Source: Onishia niordana (GTDB taxonomy: Bacteria; Pseudomonadota; Gammaproteobacteria; Pseudomonadales; Halomonadaceae). From it: DNA of 64,000 bases. Position numbers and translations under genes: made by a program. Shown in pieces: positions 9,180 to 17,618 of the stretch (positions are counted from its first letter, which is position 1; every line of letters starts with the position of its first letter). Location of the stretch: assembly GCF_004798965.1 (NCBI RefSeq), contig NZ_SDSD01000006.1, positions 186,001 to 250,000 of the forward strand. Direction: 5' to 3'. Below the pieces are notes generated by a model, which saw nothing but the letters and a program-made list of their open reading frames with translations, was not told where the DNA came from and did not search any database.

Positions 9180-10080
9180 GCCGTGTCAGGTCACCGTAAG
9201 CATCAATGCGGCGGTCGCGCAGGAAAGGCCAGATACGACGGGTGTCCTCGGCACGAGCCATGTCGACCTCGACCAGCAGTCGCTGGCTTTCTTCGCCGGC
9301 ATGGGCCAAGAGCTCACCTTGGGGGCCGCAGATGAAGCTGCCTCCCCAGAAGTCGATACCCTGACTCATGCCGCTGAGGTCGGGTTCGTGGCCGACGCGG
9401 TTGGCGACCACGACCGGCAGGCCGTTGGCCACGCCATGCGCGCGCTGAATCAGGGTCCAGGCATCTTTCTGACGGGTCTTCTCATCGGGCTCATCCGATG
9501 GCGTCCAGCCGATGGCAGTGGGGTAGAGCAAAAGCTCAGCCCCGGCGAGCGCCATCAGTCGGGCTGCTTCCGGGTACCATTGGTCCCAGCAGACGAGCAG
9601 CCCCAGGCGCCCCACCGAGGTGTCGATGGGGGCGAAGCCGCCCAATGGCGCCAGGGCGTTGACGCCTTCGGCATCGCCCGGGGTGAAATAGAATTTTTCA
9701 TAGAACCCCGGATCATCGGGAATGTGCATCTTGCGGTAGTGGCCGACGGCCCCTTGCGCCCGGTCATAAACCACGGCGGTGTTGTGGTAGAGCCCGGCGG
9801 CTCGCCGCTCGAACAGCGAGCCCACCAGCACGATGTCGAGTTCGGCGGCCAGCGCGGCCAGTCGGCGGCCGGTGGGACCATCCAATGGCTCGGCCAGGTC
9901 GAAGACGGCCGGGTCTTCGTACTGGCAGAAATAGTGACTGGCATGCAGTTCCTGAAGCAACACAAGCTCGGCGCCTTCTGCCGCGAGCGCGCGGACACTT
10001 GCTTCGGTCTCGTTCAGGCTCTTGGTCTTGTCGGGCCAGGCTTGCTGCTGGACCAGGCCAACGGTGAGCGTCTTGTTCAT
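9166..10080 (-). CDS. aguB: N-carbamoylputrescine amidase AguB
   Basis: Nitrilase-superfamily enzyme hydrolysing N-carbamoylputrescine to putrescine, CO2 and ammonia. The family triad is visible in a 304-residue protein: Glu44 in LLQELHAS, Lys117 in YRKMHIPDD, and Cys164 in LVCWDQWYPEAARL. I start at the ATG at 10080 (MNKTLTVGLVQQ), which fits the family; an in-frame extension to 10125 is unlikely. It follows aguA by four bases, forming a two-gene agmatine operon. Its stop codon lies in the tandem repeat at 9120-9179. Confidence 0.95.
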   Translation of the reverse strand: MNKTLTVGLVQQQAWPDKTKSLNETEASVRALAAEGAELVLLQELHASHYFCQYEDPAVFDLAEPLDGPTGRRLAALAAELDIVLVGSLFERRAAGLYHNTAVVYDRAQGAVGHYRKMHIPDDPGFYEKFYFTPGDAEGVNALAPLGGFAPIDTSVGRLGLLVCWDQWYPEAARLMALAGAELLLYPTAIGWTPSDEPDEKTRQKDAWTLIQRAHGVANGLPVVVANRVGHEPDLSGMSQGIDFWGGSFICGPQGELLAHAGEESQRLLVEVDMARAEDTRRIWPFLRDRRIDAYGDLTRRFRD

Positions 10081-10084
10081 ATGA

Positions 10085-11155
10085 TCACTCCTGAAGATCG
10101 TCGGCGTCGCCGAAGAAAGAAGCACTCAGGCTGCCCTTGGGCAGCTGCATGGTCAGACAGTGCAGGCTGCCGTGCTGGCGGATGACCTCGCGACAGTCGA
10201 TGGGGATCAGATCGCGGTCGGGAAAAACCGTTGCCAGGGCGCTTAGTGCCAGGCTATCAGCCGCATCGCCATAGGCCGGCACCAGTACGGCACCGTTGAT
10301 GATCAGAAAATTAGCATAGGTGGCTGGCAGGCGATGGCCGTCCTCGGGGTCGAAGCAGGGCCGCGGCCAGGGCAGGGCGATCAGCCGGTAGGGCGTGCCG
10401 TCAGCCTGTCGCAATGCTCTCAGCTCATCCTCCATGGCGGCCAGGGCTGCGTAGTGAGAGTCCGTGGGGTCGTCACAGCGCACGTAAGCGATGGTCTGTG
10501 GGTCGCAGAAGCGGGCCAGGGTGTCGACATGACTATCGGTGTCATCGCCCTCCAGGTGCCCATGTGCGAGCCATAGTACGCGATGCGCGCCGAGATCTTC
10601 GGCCAGCCGTGACTCTATCGCCGCCCGATCGAGTGTCGGGTTGCGATTCTCGTTGAGCAGACAGGCTTCCGTGGTCAGAAGGGTGCCTTGACCATCACTC
10701 TCGATGGCGCCACCCTCCAGAATCAATTCACGGGAGATGAGAGGGGCAGCGAACACACCCTGATCCGCGAGGGCCCGGTTCAGGGCGTTGTCCTTTGTGG
10801 CGGGAAACTTGCCGCCCCAGCCGGTGAAACGGTAGTCGAGGAGGGTGAGTCGTCCGTCGCGCTCGATACCAATGGGGCCGTGATCCCGTGCCCAGGTGTC
10901 ATCGCTTGAGACGACACAGAGCCTAAGTCGGGTGCCAGGCACGCCGAGTTGCCTGAAGGTCGCGGCCAGGCGTGTGCGGGTGGCGTCATCGGCCACACTG
11001 ATCAGCACGCCTTGATAGCGGGTGATGGCGATCACCATGTGCTCAAGCGTGGCTTCGATACGTGACAGCATGGAGGCCCAGTCGCTGTGAGCACTCGGCC
11101 AAGTCAGTTGCACGGCATCCTGTGGGTGCCATTCGGGGAACAAGCGGTTAGCCAT
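10085..11155 (-). CDS. aguA: Agmatine deiminase AguA
   Basis: Converts agmatine to N-carbamoylputrescine, the substrate of the adjacent aguB product. The 356-residue protein shows the guanidine-modifying-fold motifs WARDHGPIG near the middle of the N-terminal half, LEGGAIESDG, HGHLEGDDTDSHVD, and the catalytic Cys333 in GSLHCLTMQ. The family core ends there; the last 20 residues (SLSASFFGDADDLQE) are variable. Together with aguB it makes putrescine from agmatine, useful for polyamine or nitrogen supply. The promoter must lie in the 180-bp gap shared with divergent lolC. Confidence 0.96.
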   Translation of the reverse strand: MANRLFPEWHPQDAVQLTWPSAHSDWASMLSRIEATLEHMVIAITRYQGVLISVADDATRTRLAATFRQLGVPGTRLRLCVVSSDDTWARDHGPIGIERDGRLTLLDYRFTGWGGKFPATKDNALNRALADQGVFAAPLISRELILEGGAIESDGQGTLLTTEACLLNENRNPTLDRAAIESRLAEDLGAHRVLWLAHGHLEGDDTDSHVDTLARFCDPQTIAYVRCDDPTDSHYAALAAMEDELRALRQADGTPYRLIALPWPRPCFDPEDGHRLPATYANFLIINGAVLVPAYGDAADSLALSALATVFPDRDLIPIDCREVIRQHGSLHCLTMQLPKGSLSASFFGDADDLQE

Positions 11156-11335
11156 CGCAGTCTTCTCACGGGTATGCTCGTCGGGGCCTTGCCCCGGGAA
11201 CGGCGCAATGTAGGGGCAGCGCTACCGGGATGCAAGGGCTACGCCCACAGAGAACCGCCTTGCTTTTGGTGGCGCACATGCGTCGCCAGGCAAAAAACCG
11301 TACCATGAGCGCCCGCTGACAAGGAACCGATCGCG

Positions 11336-12577
11336 ATGCTCGACCGCCTGCCATTTATGCTTGGACTGCGCTACGTGCGCGCCAAGCGACGCAACCACTT
11401 TATTTCCTTTATTTCCCTGACTTCGATGCTTGGGTTGATGCTCGGTGTCGCCGTGCTGATCCTGGTGCTGTCGGTGATGAACGGTTTCGATCACGAGCTG
11501 AGATCTCGGGTGCTGGGCATGGTGCCCCACACCCGTATCGAGGCACCATCGGGGATGACCGACTGGCAGCCGCTGGCCGAGCGGTTGACGCAGCGTGAAC
11601 GGGTCATTGGAGCGGCGCCCTATGTGCAGCAGCAAGGCATGTTCTCGATCGGCGGGCGCAACGAAGGGGCCATGGTCAACGGCATTGCCCCAGACGCCGA
11701 AGCCAAGGTGTCGATCATCGATGACAACATGGTTCAGGGCAGCCTCGATGACCTGAAAGCCGGGGAGTGGAATGTCGTGCTCGGTGAACTGCTGGCCAAA
11801 CGGCTGGGCGTCGGGGTCGGCGATCGTGTCACCCTGCTGGTTCCCGAAGCATCAATTACCCCGGGCGGGGTCTTCCCGCGCCTCAAGCGTTTCAATGTCA
11901 GCGGCATGTTCAGTGTCGGCGCCGATCTGGATGCCAGCCTCGCCTATGCGCATATCGACGATATGCAGACCCTGGCCCGAATGGGGGATGCGGTAGGAGG
12001 ACTGCGGCTCGAGTTCGATGATCTGTTCGCCGCCCATGGCGAGACACGCAAGATCATCGACGAGCTGGGGCCAGGGTATCGCGGTATCGACTGGACGCGG
12101 ACCCACGGCAACCTCTTCCAGGCGATCCAGATGGAGAAGCGCATGATTGGGCTGCTGCTGACCGTGATCATTGCGGTGGCCGCCTTCAACATCGTCTCGA
12201 CGCTGGTCATGGTGGTGACCGACAAGAAGGCGGATATTGCCATCCTGCGTACTATCGGCGCGACGCCTGGCTCGATCATGGGCATCTTCATCGTCCAGGG
12301 ACTGGCGATTGGTATCATCGGCATTCTGATGGGGCTTGGCATTGGCGTAACGCTGGCGCTGACGATTGCCGATCTCATCGCCTGGTTCGAGTCGGCCACC
12401 GGTATCCAGTTCCTGGACGCTAACGTCTACTTCATCAGCTATCTGCCGTCCCGCCTGAACTGGTCCGATGTGGGGGTGATTACCACGGCGGCCTTCGTGC
12501 TGACCTTCCTCTCCACCCTGTACCCGGCCTGGCGTGCCTCGCGCATCCAGCCGGCCGATGTGCTGCGCTACGAATGA
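11336..12577 (+). CDS. lolC: Lipoprotein-releasing ABC transporter permease (LolC/LolE/LolF family)
   Basis: Inner-membrane permease that, with LolD, extracts lipoproteins for transfer to LolA. 413 residues with the family N-terminus GLRYVRAKRRNHFISFISLTSMLGL followed by a first membrane helix (about 24-46), a large periplasmic domain, and three C-terminal helices around 268-293, 315-340 and 375-398, the MacB/FtsX-like layout. The stop overlaps a potential downstream start (ATGA). Only one permease gene is seen next to lolD, whereas Pseudomonas has lolC-lolD-lolE, so this could be a homodimeric LolF-type protein. The C/E/F assignment is uncertain. Confidence 0.92.
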   Translation: MLDRLPFMLGLRYVRAKRRNHFISFISLTSMLGLMLGVAVLILVLSVMNGFDHELRSRVLGMVPHTRIEAPSGMTDWQPLAERLTQRERVIGAAPYVQQQGMFSIGGRNEGAMVNGIAPDAEAKVSIIDDNMVQGSLDDLKAGEWNVVLGELLAKRLGVGVGDRVTLLVPEASITPGGVFPRLKRFNVSGMFSVGADLDASLAYAHIDDMQTLARMGDAVGGLRLEFDDLFAAHGETRKIIDELGPGYRGIDWTRTHGNLFQAIQMEKRMIGLLLTVIIAVAAFNIVSTLVMVVTDKKADIAILRTIGATPGSIMGIFIVQGLAIGIIGILMGLGIGVTLALTIADLIAWFESATGIQFLDANVYFISYLPSRLNWSDVGVITTAAFVLTFLSTLYPAWRASRIQPADVLRYE

Positions 12578-12603
12578 GGCCCTCGATGAGCAAGGAGACA
12601 ACC

Positions 12604-13311
12604 ATGACCGAGGAGCGTATCGCCCCCAAGGCGGGGCAGGTGCTGCTCGAGTGCCAGGGGCTGACGAGGACCTATCACGAAGGGCCTCAGGATGTGACGG
12701 TGCTCGAAAACCTGGATCTTGACGTGCGTGCCGGCGAACGCGTGGCGGTAGTCGGCAGCTCGGGGTCGGGCAAGACCACATTGCTTAACCTCCTGGGGGG
12801 CCTGGACCGTCCCACTGCCGGAACCGTCAAGGTGGCTGGGCAATCATTGGCAGAACTGGGCGAGAGCCAGCTGGGACGTTTTCGCAACCGCCACATCGGT
12901 TTCGTCTATCAGTTCCATCACTTGTTGGCTGAGCTCACGGCCCTGGAAAACGCGGCGCTACCCCTGATCGTGCGTGGCCAGTCGCGCAAGGACGCCTGTG
13001 GGCGCGCCGCCCAGATCCTCGAGCGCGTCGGCATGGCCACGCGAGGTGACCACAAGCCGGGTGAGCTGTCCGGGGGGGAGCGTCAGCGGGTCGCGATTGC
13101 CAGGGCATTGATTACCGACCCAAGCCTGGTGCTGATGGACGAGCCTACCGGTAACCTTGATCAGACAACCGCGGCCAGTATCCTTGCGATGATGGACGAT
13201 CTAGCAAGGACCACCGCCTGCGCCTTCGTGGTGGTGACGCATGACACTGGCCTCGCGGCGCATCAGGACCGGGTGATGAAGCTTGATAATGGCAAACTGA
13301 CTCCCGATTAG
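12604..13311 (+). CDS. lolD: Lipoprotein-releasing system ATP-binding protein LolD
   Basis: ATPase subunit of the lipoprotein release complex. Walker A GSSGSGKTT (51-59), the LSGGERQRVAIARAL signature and Walker B LVLMDEPTGNLD are all present, and the HHLLAELTALENAALPL segment between them fits the LolD/MacB subgroup. I choose the ATG at 12604 because AAGGAG sits six bases before it; earlier in-frame ATGs at 12574 and 12586 lack such a site, although 12574 overlaps the lolC stop. 235 residues, normal length. Confidence 0.95.
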   Translation: MTEERIAPKAGQVLLECQGLTRTYHEGPQDVTVLENLDLDVRAGERVAVVGSSGSGKTTLLNLLGGLDRPTAGTVKVAGQSLAELGESQLGRFRNRHIGFVYQFHHLLAELTALENAALPLIVRGQSRKDACGRAAQILERVGMATRGDHKPGELSGGERQRVAIARALITDPSLVLMDEPTGNLDQTTAASILAMMDDLARTTACAFVVVTHDTGLAAHQDRVMKLDNGKLTPD

Positions 13312-13389
13312 ACCGCTTTCGGGACGGTGGCGGCCCTGCTGATACTGATCATTGGAGGATCAGCGCGAGCCATGCGGCGGCCGGCGCCG

Positions 13390-13947
13390 TCACCGGCAGT
13401 CTTCATTGCGACCTTTCCCGGGCGGTGTTGCCCGCAGGCGACGCTTCTTGCGGCGGCTCCAGCTACGCGAGACCTGCCAGCGCCAGATCAGGCGAATGCT
13501 TGCGTTTGCGGCAAGGCCAGCCACCACCGCCGCTACCAGCGAGCCAAGCGCCAGCGCTGGCAGGATATCGACCAGCTGCTCGGCTACCCACTGAGTGGAC
13601 AGGGTGTCTGGCGCCGCCCGAGGCGGAGTGGATAGCAGCCAGGTACCCAGGCGATAGTTGCCGTAGAAGATGATCGGTATGGTCAGCGGATTGGTAATCC
13701 ACACCAACCCAATCGAGAGAGGAAGGTTGCAGCGCAGTAGGCAGGCCCCGCCAGCGGCGAAGACCATTTGAAAGGGAATCGGTAGCAGGGCGCAGAATAT
13801 GCCGACCATGAAGGCATTGGCGACAGCACGGCGTGACAGCATCCATAGCGAGGCATCGCCGATCAAATGGCGCATGAAACGCAGCGAGCGATTACCCTTG
13901 AGGGCATCGGGATGGGGCATGTAGCGCTGTAGGAAGCGGCGCGGCAT
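13390..13947 (-). CDS. DUF2062 inner-membrane protein
   Basis: A 185-residue integral membrane protein of the DUF2062 family, function unknown. Typical features: an N-terminal PRRFLQRYMPHP motif, then hydrophobic segments at about 44-70 (AFMVGIFCALLPIPFQMVFAAGG), 75-100 (SIGLVWITNPLTIPIIFYG) and 125-150, and a strongly basic C-terminal tail (RRKKRRLRAT). The NPLTIP and PIPFQM motifs are characteristic of the family. It lies between lolD and comEC in the opposite orientation, the same neighbourhood as in Pseudomonas, which supports orthology but not function. Confidence 0.85.
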   Translation of the reverse strand: MPRRFLQRYMPHPDALKGNRSLRFMRHLIGDASLWMLSRRAVANAFMVGIFCALLPIPFQMVFAAGGACLLRCNLPLSIGLVWITNPLTIPIIFYGNYRLGTWLLSTPPRAAPDTLSTQWVAEQLVDILPALALGSLVAAVVAGLAANASIRLIWRWQVSRSWSRRKKRRLRATPPGKGRNEDCR

Positions 13948-14076
13948 GGCAGGCTCGCAGGCGATGGACGATATGGATCAGGCAATCCGTCGCCATTATC
14001 CATACAAGGCATGTCTCTCGCCACGGCTTCGGCCGTGACGAGGGGATGACAGGGCCAGGGAGGGCCGCAGACTGTC

Positions 14077-16479
14077 ATGTATACCGCCATGCGCAGCGGT
14101 CTTGGTATGCCCGTGGCGCTTGCCGCCATGGCAGGCGCCGGACTCGCCATCCAGGCTCCTGGTGGACTCTTTACGGCCTGGGGAGTCACCGGGCTGTTAC
14201 TGCTTGTGTGCCTTCCACGCTCACGATTGGCGTTATGGCTCCTTGTCGTGGCGACGATGGTTGGCGCAGCACTGCTGCTTGCGCGAGGCGCCGAGCTGCC
14301 GCGAGGCCTGATAGGAGAGGATCTTCGGCTCGAAGGGCGTGTCACCGCCTACCAAGCGGGTCAGCCGGCGAGTCGCCTGCGCTTGACCGTTGATGACTGT
14401 CATCCGTTGAACCCTGGCCTGCCGGCTTGCGACGCACTCAATGAGGTACGCCTGTCGGTCTATGGGGGTAAAACCATGGCGGTAGGAGAGCGCTGGCGCC
14501 TGACGGCGCGACTGCGTCCGCCGTCAGGCTTTTCCAACCCGGGCACGTTCGATTATCGCGCCTGGTTGTGGCGCGAGGGGCTGGGGGCGACAGGTTATGT
14601 GCGCCATTCACCGCCCGCTGAGCGCATGGGAGCCGCGCCCGATTCGTTGCGTCAAACGGCTCTTTCCTTTCTCGACAGTCATTACCCCGACGGTGTGGGC
14701 CGTCGCTGGTTGGCAGCCCTGACGCTTGGCGCTGATGAGCGGCTCAATGATGAGGATTGGGCGGTTTTGAATGCCAGCGGTACCACGCACCTGGTGGTGG
14801 TGTCGGGGCTTCATGTCGGGCTGGTCGCGACCTGTGTGCTGTGGCTGATGCGAGGGCTGGCCCGGTGCGTGACGCCGGGACGTTGGCGCATGGCCATCTG
14901 GCCCTGGGTGCTGGCCGGTGCGGCGGCAAGCGGCTACGCCTGGCTTTCTGGTCTCGAGCCGCCGGCGTTTCGCGCTCTGATCATGACCCTGGTCGGCCTC
15001 TGGGTCGCTTGCGGTCGCCATGCCCCCGGTCCTTGGCAAGCCTGGTGGCTGGCGCTTTCGATGGTCGTTCTGGTTGATCCTCTCTCACTATGGCGGCCTG
15101 GCCTGTGGCTGTCGTTTCTGGCGGTCGCTTGGCTGATCCTTATCTGGCAGGGGCGGACCCGACCCCAGGGCCTGAAAGGGTGGGCCTGGGCGCTGATTCG
15201 CACCCAGCTTCTGCTTTCACCGATGATGGCCGCTGCCGTGGTGATCGCTTTCGGGCGGCTGGCCCCGTCCGCGCCTTTCATCAACCTGATGGCGGTGCCT
15301 TGGGTCAGTATGCTGATGGTGCCGTTAGGCCTTTTGGGCTGGGCATTGAGCGTCGTGCCGGTATTGGCCTATGCCTGTTGGTGGTTGTTCGAAGCGCTGG
15401 CGGTCGTGTTGCATGCCGGCTTGAACGAGGCGGTTGTGGCCATTCCCCAGCAGGTGCTGCCGACCTGGCAGCGGTTACCGGCGACGCTGTGCCTGTCGGG
15501 TCTTGCCCTGGTCTGGGGTTTGCCGGCCTTGTCGCGGTCGCTGCGGGTAATGAGTTCACTATGGTTGATGGTCGTCGCCTTTAGCCTCGAGGCACCGACG
15601 CCTGAGGTGGGGAGTCTGCGTGTGCACGTCTACGATGTCGGCCAGGGGCAGGCGATCGAACTCAGTACATACGCTCCTATAGACCCCGGCCATGCGACTC
15701 ATCCTGATAATGACAACTCAGATCGCATGCTCGATGGCCTTGAAGACGGTGCCCATAAGGGCATACGGGACACACGCGTTTTGTATGATACCGGCCCACG
15801 CTTTGCCTCTGGCTTCATGCCGCTGGCCGGTCTCTGGCCTGCGGGACAGATGTTCTCACGCGTTATCGTCAGTCACGGTGATCAGGATCATGCCGGTGGC
15901 GTGGCGGCGCTTGCCGAGCATAGGGTAGGTGAGTGGCTGGCCCCGAGAGGAGAGCGCATCGGGCATTCATCCAAGGCCTGTGTTGCCGGACAGCGCTGGA
16001 CAAGTGGCGGTGTCGCCTTCCAGGTACTCTGGCCGCCGGCAGGTCCGCTCGATTCGCTGTCCGCGAACGACCGTTCCTGTGTGCTGCTGGTACGTCTTGG
16101 TGATCAGGCGGTCTTGATCACCGGTGACGCCGGGCGAGCGGTGGAACACCGTTTACTGCCTAGCTTGCCCGAGCATATCGATGTACTGATCGCCGGGCAT
16201 CATGGCAGCCTCACCAGTTCCGGGCCGGCCTTCGTGGCGGCGACGAACCCTTCTCAGGTCATCTTCAGCGCGGGTCGCGACAATCGCTTCGGTCACCCGG
16301 CTCCAGAGGTGGTGCGCCGTTTTCGCAGACAAGGCAGCTGTCTTTGGAATACCGCGCTCGACGGGGCGGTGACACTCACCATGACGCCAGGCGTGGCGCC
16401 CGTACTGACGGCAGAACGCCAGCCGAGCTGGCGTCGTGGTGTCGATGGCGGCTGCCATGGGGTAGAATCGCGTCCCTAG
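14077..16479 (+). CDS. comEC: DNA internalization competence protein ComEC/Rec2
   Basis: Predicted inner-membrane channel for single-stranded DNA uptake in natural transformation. 800 residues: an N-terminal hydrophobic and OB-like part (about 1-200), the competence domain with many membrane helices (about 215-500) including TTHLVVVSGLHVGLVA, and a C-terminal metallo-beta-lactamase domain (from about 510) with SHGDQDHAGG and the later AGHHGSLTSS and FSAGRDNRFGHP blocks. Some family members lose the metal ligands; here the D-Q-D-H site looks intact. Whether the organism is competent cannot be told from this window. Confidence 0.92.
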   Translation: MYTAMRSGLGMPVALAAMAGAGLAIQAPGGLFTAWGVTGLLLLVCLPRSRLALWLLVVATMVGAALLLARGAELPRGLIGEDLRLEGRVTAYQAGQPASRLRLTVDDCHPLNPGLPACDALNEVRLSVYGGKTMAVGERWRLTARLRPPSGFSNPGTFDYRAWLWREGLGATGYVRHSPPAERMGAAPDSLRQTALSFLDSHYPDGVGRRWLAALTLGADERLNDEDWAVLNASGTTHLVVVSGLHVGLVATCVLWLMRGLARCVTPGRWRMAIWPWVLAGAAASGYAWLSGLEPPAFRALIMTLVGLWVACGRHAPGPWQAWWLALSMVVLVDPLSLWRPGLWLSFLAVAWLILIWQGRTRPQGLKGWAWALIRTQLLLSPMMAAAVVIAFGRLAPSAPFINLMAVPWVSMLMVPLGLLGWALSVVPVLAYACWWLFEALAVVLHAGLNEAVVAIPQQVLPTWQRLPATLCLSGLALVWGLPALSRSLRVMSSLWLMVVAFSLEAPTPEVGSLRVHVYDVGQGQAIELSTYAPIDPGHATHPDNDNSDRMLDGLEDGAHKGIRDTRVLYDTGPRFASGFMPLAGLWPAGQMFSRVIVSHGDQDHAGGVAALAEHRVGEWLAPRGERIGHSSKACVAGQRWTSGGVAFQVLWPPAGPLDSLSANDRSCVLLVRLGDQAVLITGDAGRAVEHRLLPSLPEHIDVLIAGHHGSLTSSGPAFVAATNPSQVIFSAGRDNRFGHPAPEVVRRFRRQGSCLWNTALDGAVTLTMTPGVAPVLTAERQPSWRRGVDGGCHGVESRP

Positions 16480-16530
16480 ACTGACGGCCAATGGCGTCTC
16501 CGGCGGTCATGGCATTAGGGAGACTCTTGT

Positions 16531-17193
16531 ATGGATATGCTCGGCGCTCTGGAAGTCGGTGGTTGGCTGATATTGCCGCTACTGGGCTGTTCTCTGGTGG
16601 CTACCGTGATCATCATCGAGCGGCTTTGGACGCTGCGGGCTTCACGCATCGCACCGGCGGGGCTGGGAGGCGAGGTATGTGCTCTGGTCGCCCAGGGCCA
16701 GGTCAACCTTTACTGGTTGGAAAGCCATTCACCGCTTGGGAGGGTGCTGGCTGCCGGACTTCGCAATACGCGTCTCGGGCATGATCAGGTGCGGGCTCGC
16801 CTGCAGCAGGCCGCCGTCGCGGTGATCCACGATATGGAACGCTTCCTGAGTCCGCTGGGTACCATCGCCGCGATAACCCCACTGATCGGTTTGTTGGGTA
16901 CCGTGGTCGGAATGATTGAGGTCTTCTCGGTGCTGGTCAGTGCGGAAGGCCCGGGGCGCACCGCAGACCTTGCCGGCGGGATTTCCCAGGCGCTGGTGAC
17001 GACCGCCGCCGGTCTGACGGTGGCGATTCCGTCGCTGATGTTTCATCGCTTCTTCCAGCGTCGGGTCGAAGATATCACCGTTCGCATGGAAGAGCAGGCC
17101 AGTCAGCTGGTGGATTTTCTGGCGCACTACCCGGGAGAGTTGAGCCTGACCGAGCGTGACGAGGCGCCCGGTCGAGGAGTGTGTGGCGCATGA
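16531..17193 (+). CDS. exbB: MotA/TolQ/ExbB proton channel protein (upstream of msbA)
   Basis: Inner-membrane stator subunit coupling proton flow to an outer-membrane or periplasmic partner. 220 residues with three membrane segments at about 11-30, 111-135 and 150-175, and the channel motif TPLIGLLGTVVGMIEVF plus GISQALVTTAAGLTVAIP typical of ExbB/TolQ. A GGGAGA box precedes the ATG. It overlaps the next gene exbD by four bases and precedes msbA-lpxK. Pseudomonas has the same exbBD pair next to comEC and lpxK, so its partner may relate to the envelope rather than to TonB; this is inference. Confidence 0.92.
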   Translation: MDMLGALEVGGWLILPLLGCSLVATVIIIERLWTLRASRIAPAGLGGEVCALVAQGQVNLYWLESHSPLGRVLAAGLRNTRLGHDQVRARLQQAAVAVIHDMERFLSPLGTIAAITPLIGLLGTVVGMIEVFSVLVSAEGPGRTADLAGGISQALVTTAAGLTVAIPSLMFHRFFQRRVEDITVRMEEQASQLVDFLAHYPGELSLTERDEAPGRGVCGA

Positions 17194-17618
17194 AGTTTCC
17201 GCGCCGTCGCCGGGAACCGGTGGAAATCAATCTGACACCCTTGATCGATGTGGTGTTTCTGCTGTTGATCTTCTTCATGGTGTCGACCACCTTCGAAACC
17301 CGCCAGGCACTTGAAATCGAACTTCCCGAAAGCAGCCGTGCCGCGCCGGCCGATACCTCGCCAGTGGTGCTCTCGATCACCGTCGCCGGTGACTATCGGC
17401 TTGGTGAGGCAATCGTCGAACAGGATGACCTGGCGACGGCACTGTCGTCCCGCGCAGAAGACGCTAGAGCCCATGGCCTGATCATTGAAGCCGATGGCAG
17501 AGTGGCTCATAGCCGCGTGGTCGCCGCTCTCGACCAGGCGTCCGCTCAGGGCATCACCCGTGTACGCATCGCCACCCGCAAGGCAACCGAACGTACCAAT
17601 CAAGCGGAGACACCGTGA
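17190..17618 (+). CDS. exbD: ExbD/TolR family biopolymer transport protein (upstream of msbA)
   Basis: Partner of the preceding ExbB-like channel. About 142 residues: a short basic cytoplasmic tail, one membrane helix (about 17-37) that carries the essential Asp in LTPLIDVVFLLLIFFMV, and a periplasmic domain with the TolR/ExbD fold. The ATG at 17190 overlaps the exbB stop (ATGA) with GAGGAG ten bases upstream; a GTG at 17181 is too close to that box. Its own stop overlaps the GTG of msbA, so exbB-exbD-msbA-lpxK-ycaR-kdsB read as one tightly coupled unit. Confidence 0.92.
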   Translation: MKFPRRRREPVEINLTPLIDVVFLLLIFFMVSTTFETRQALEIELPESSRAAPADTSPVVLSITVAGDYRLGEAIVEQDDLATALSSRAEDARAHGLIIEADGRVAHSRVVAALDQASAQGITRVRIATRKATERTNQAETP

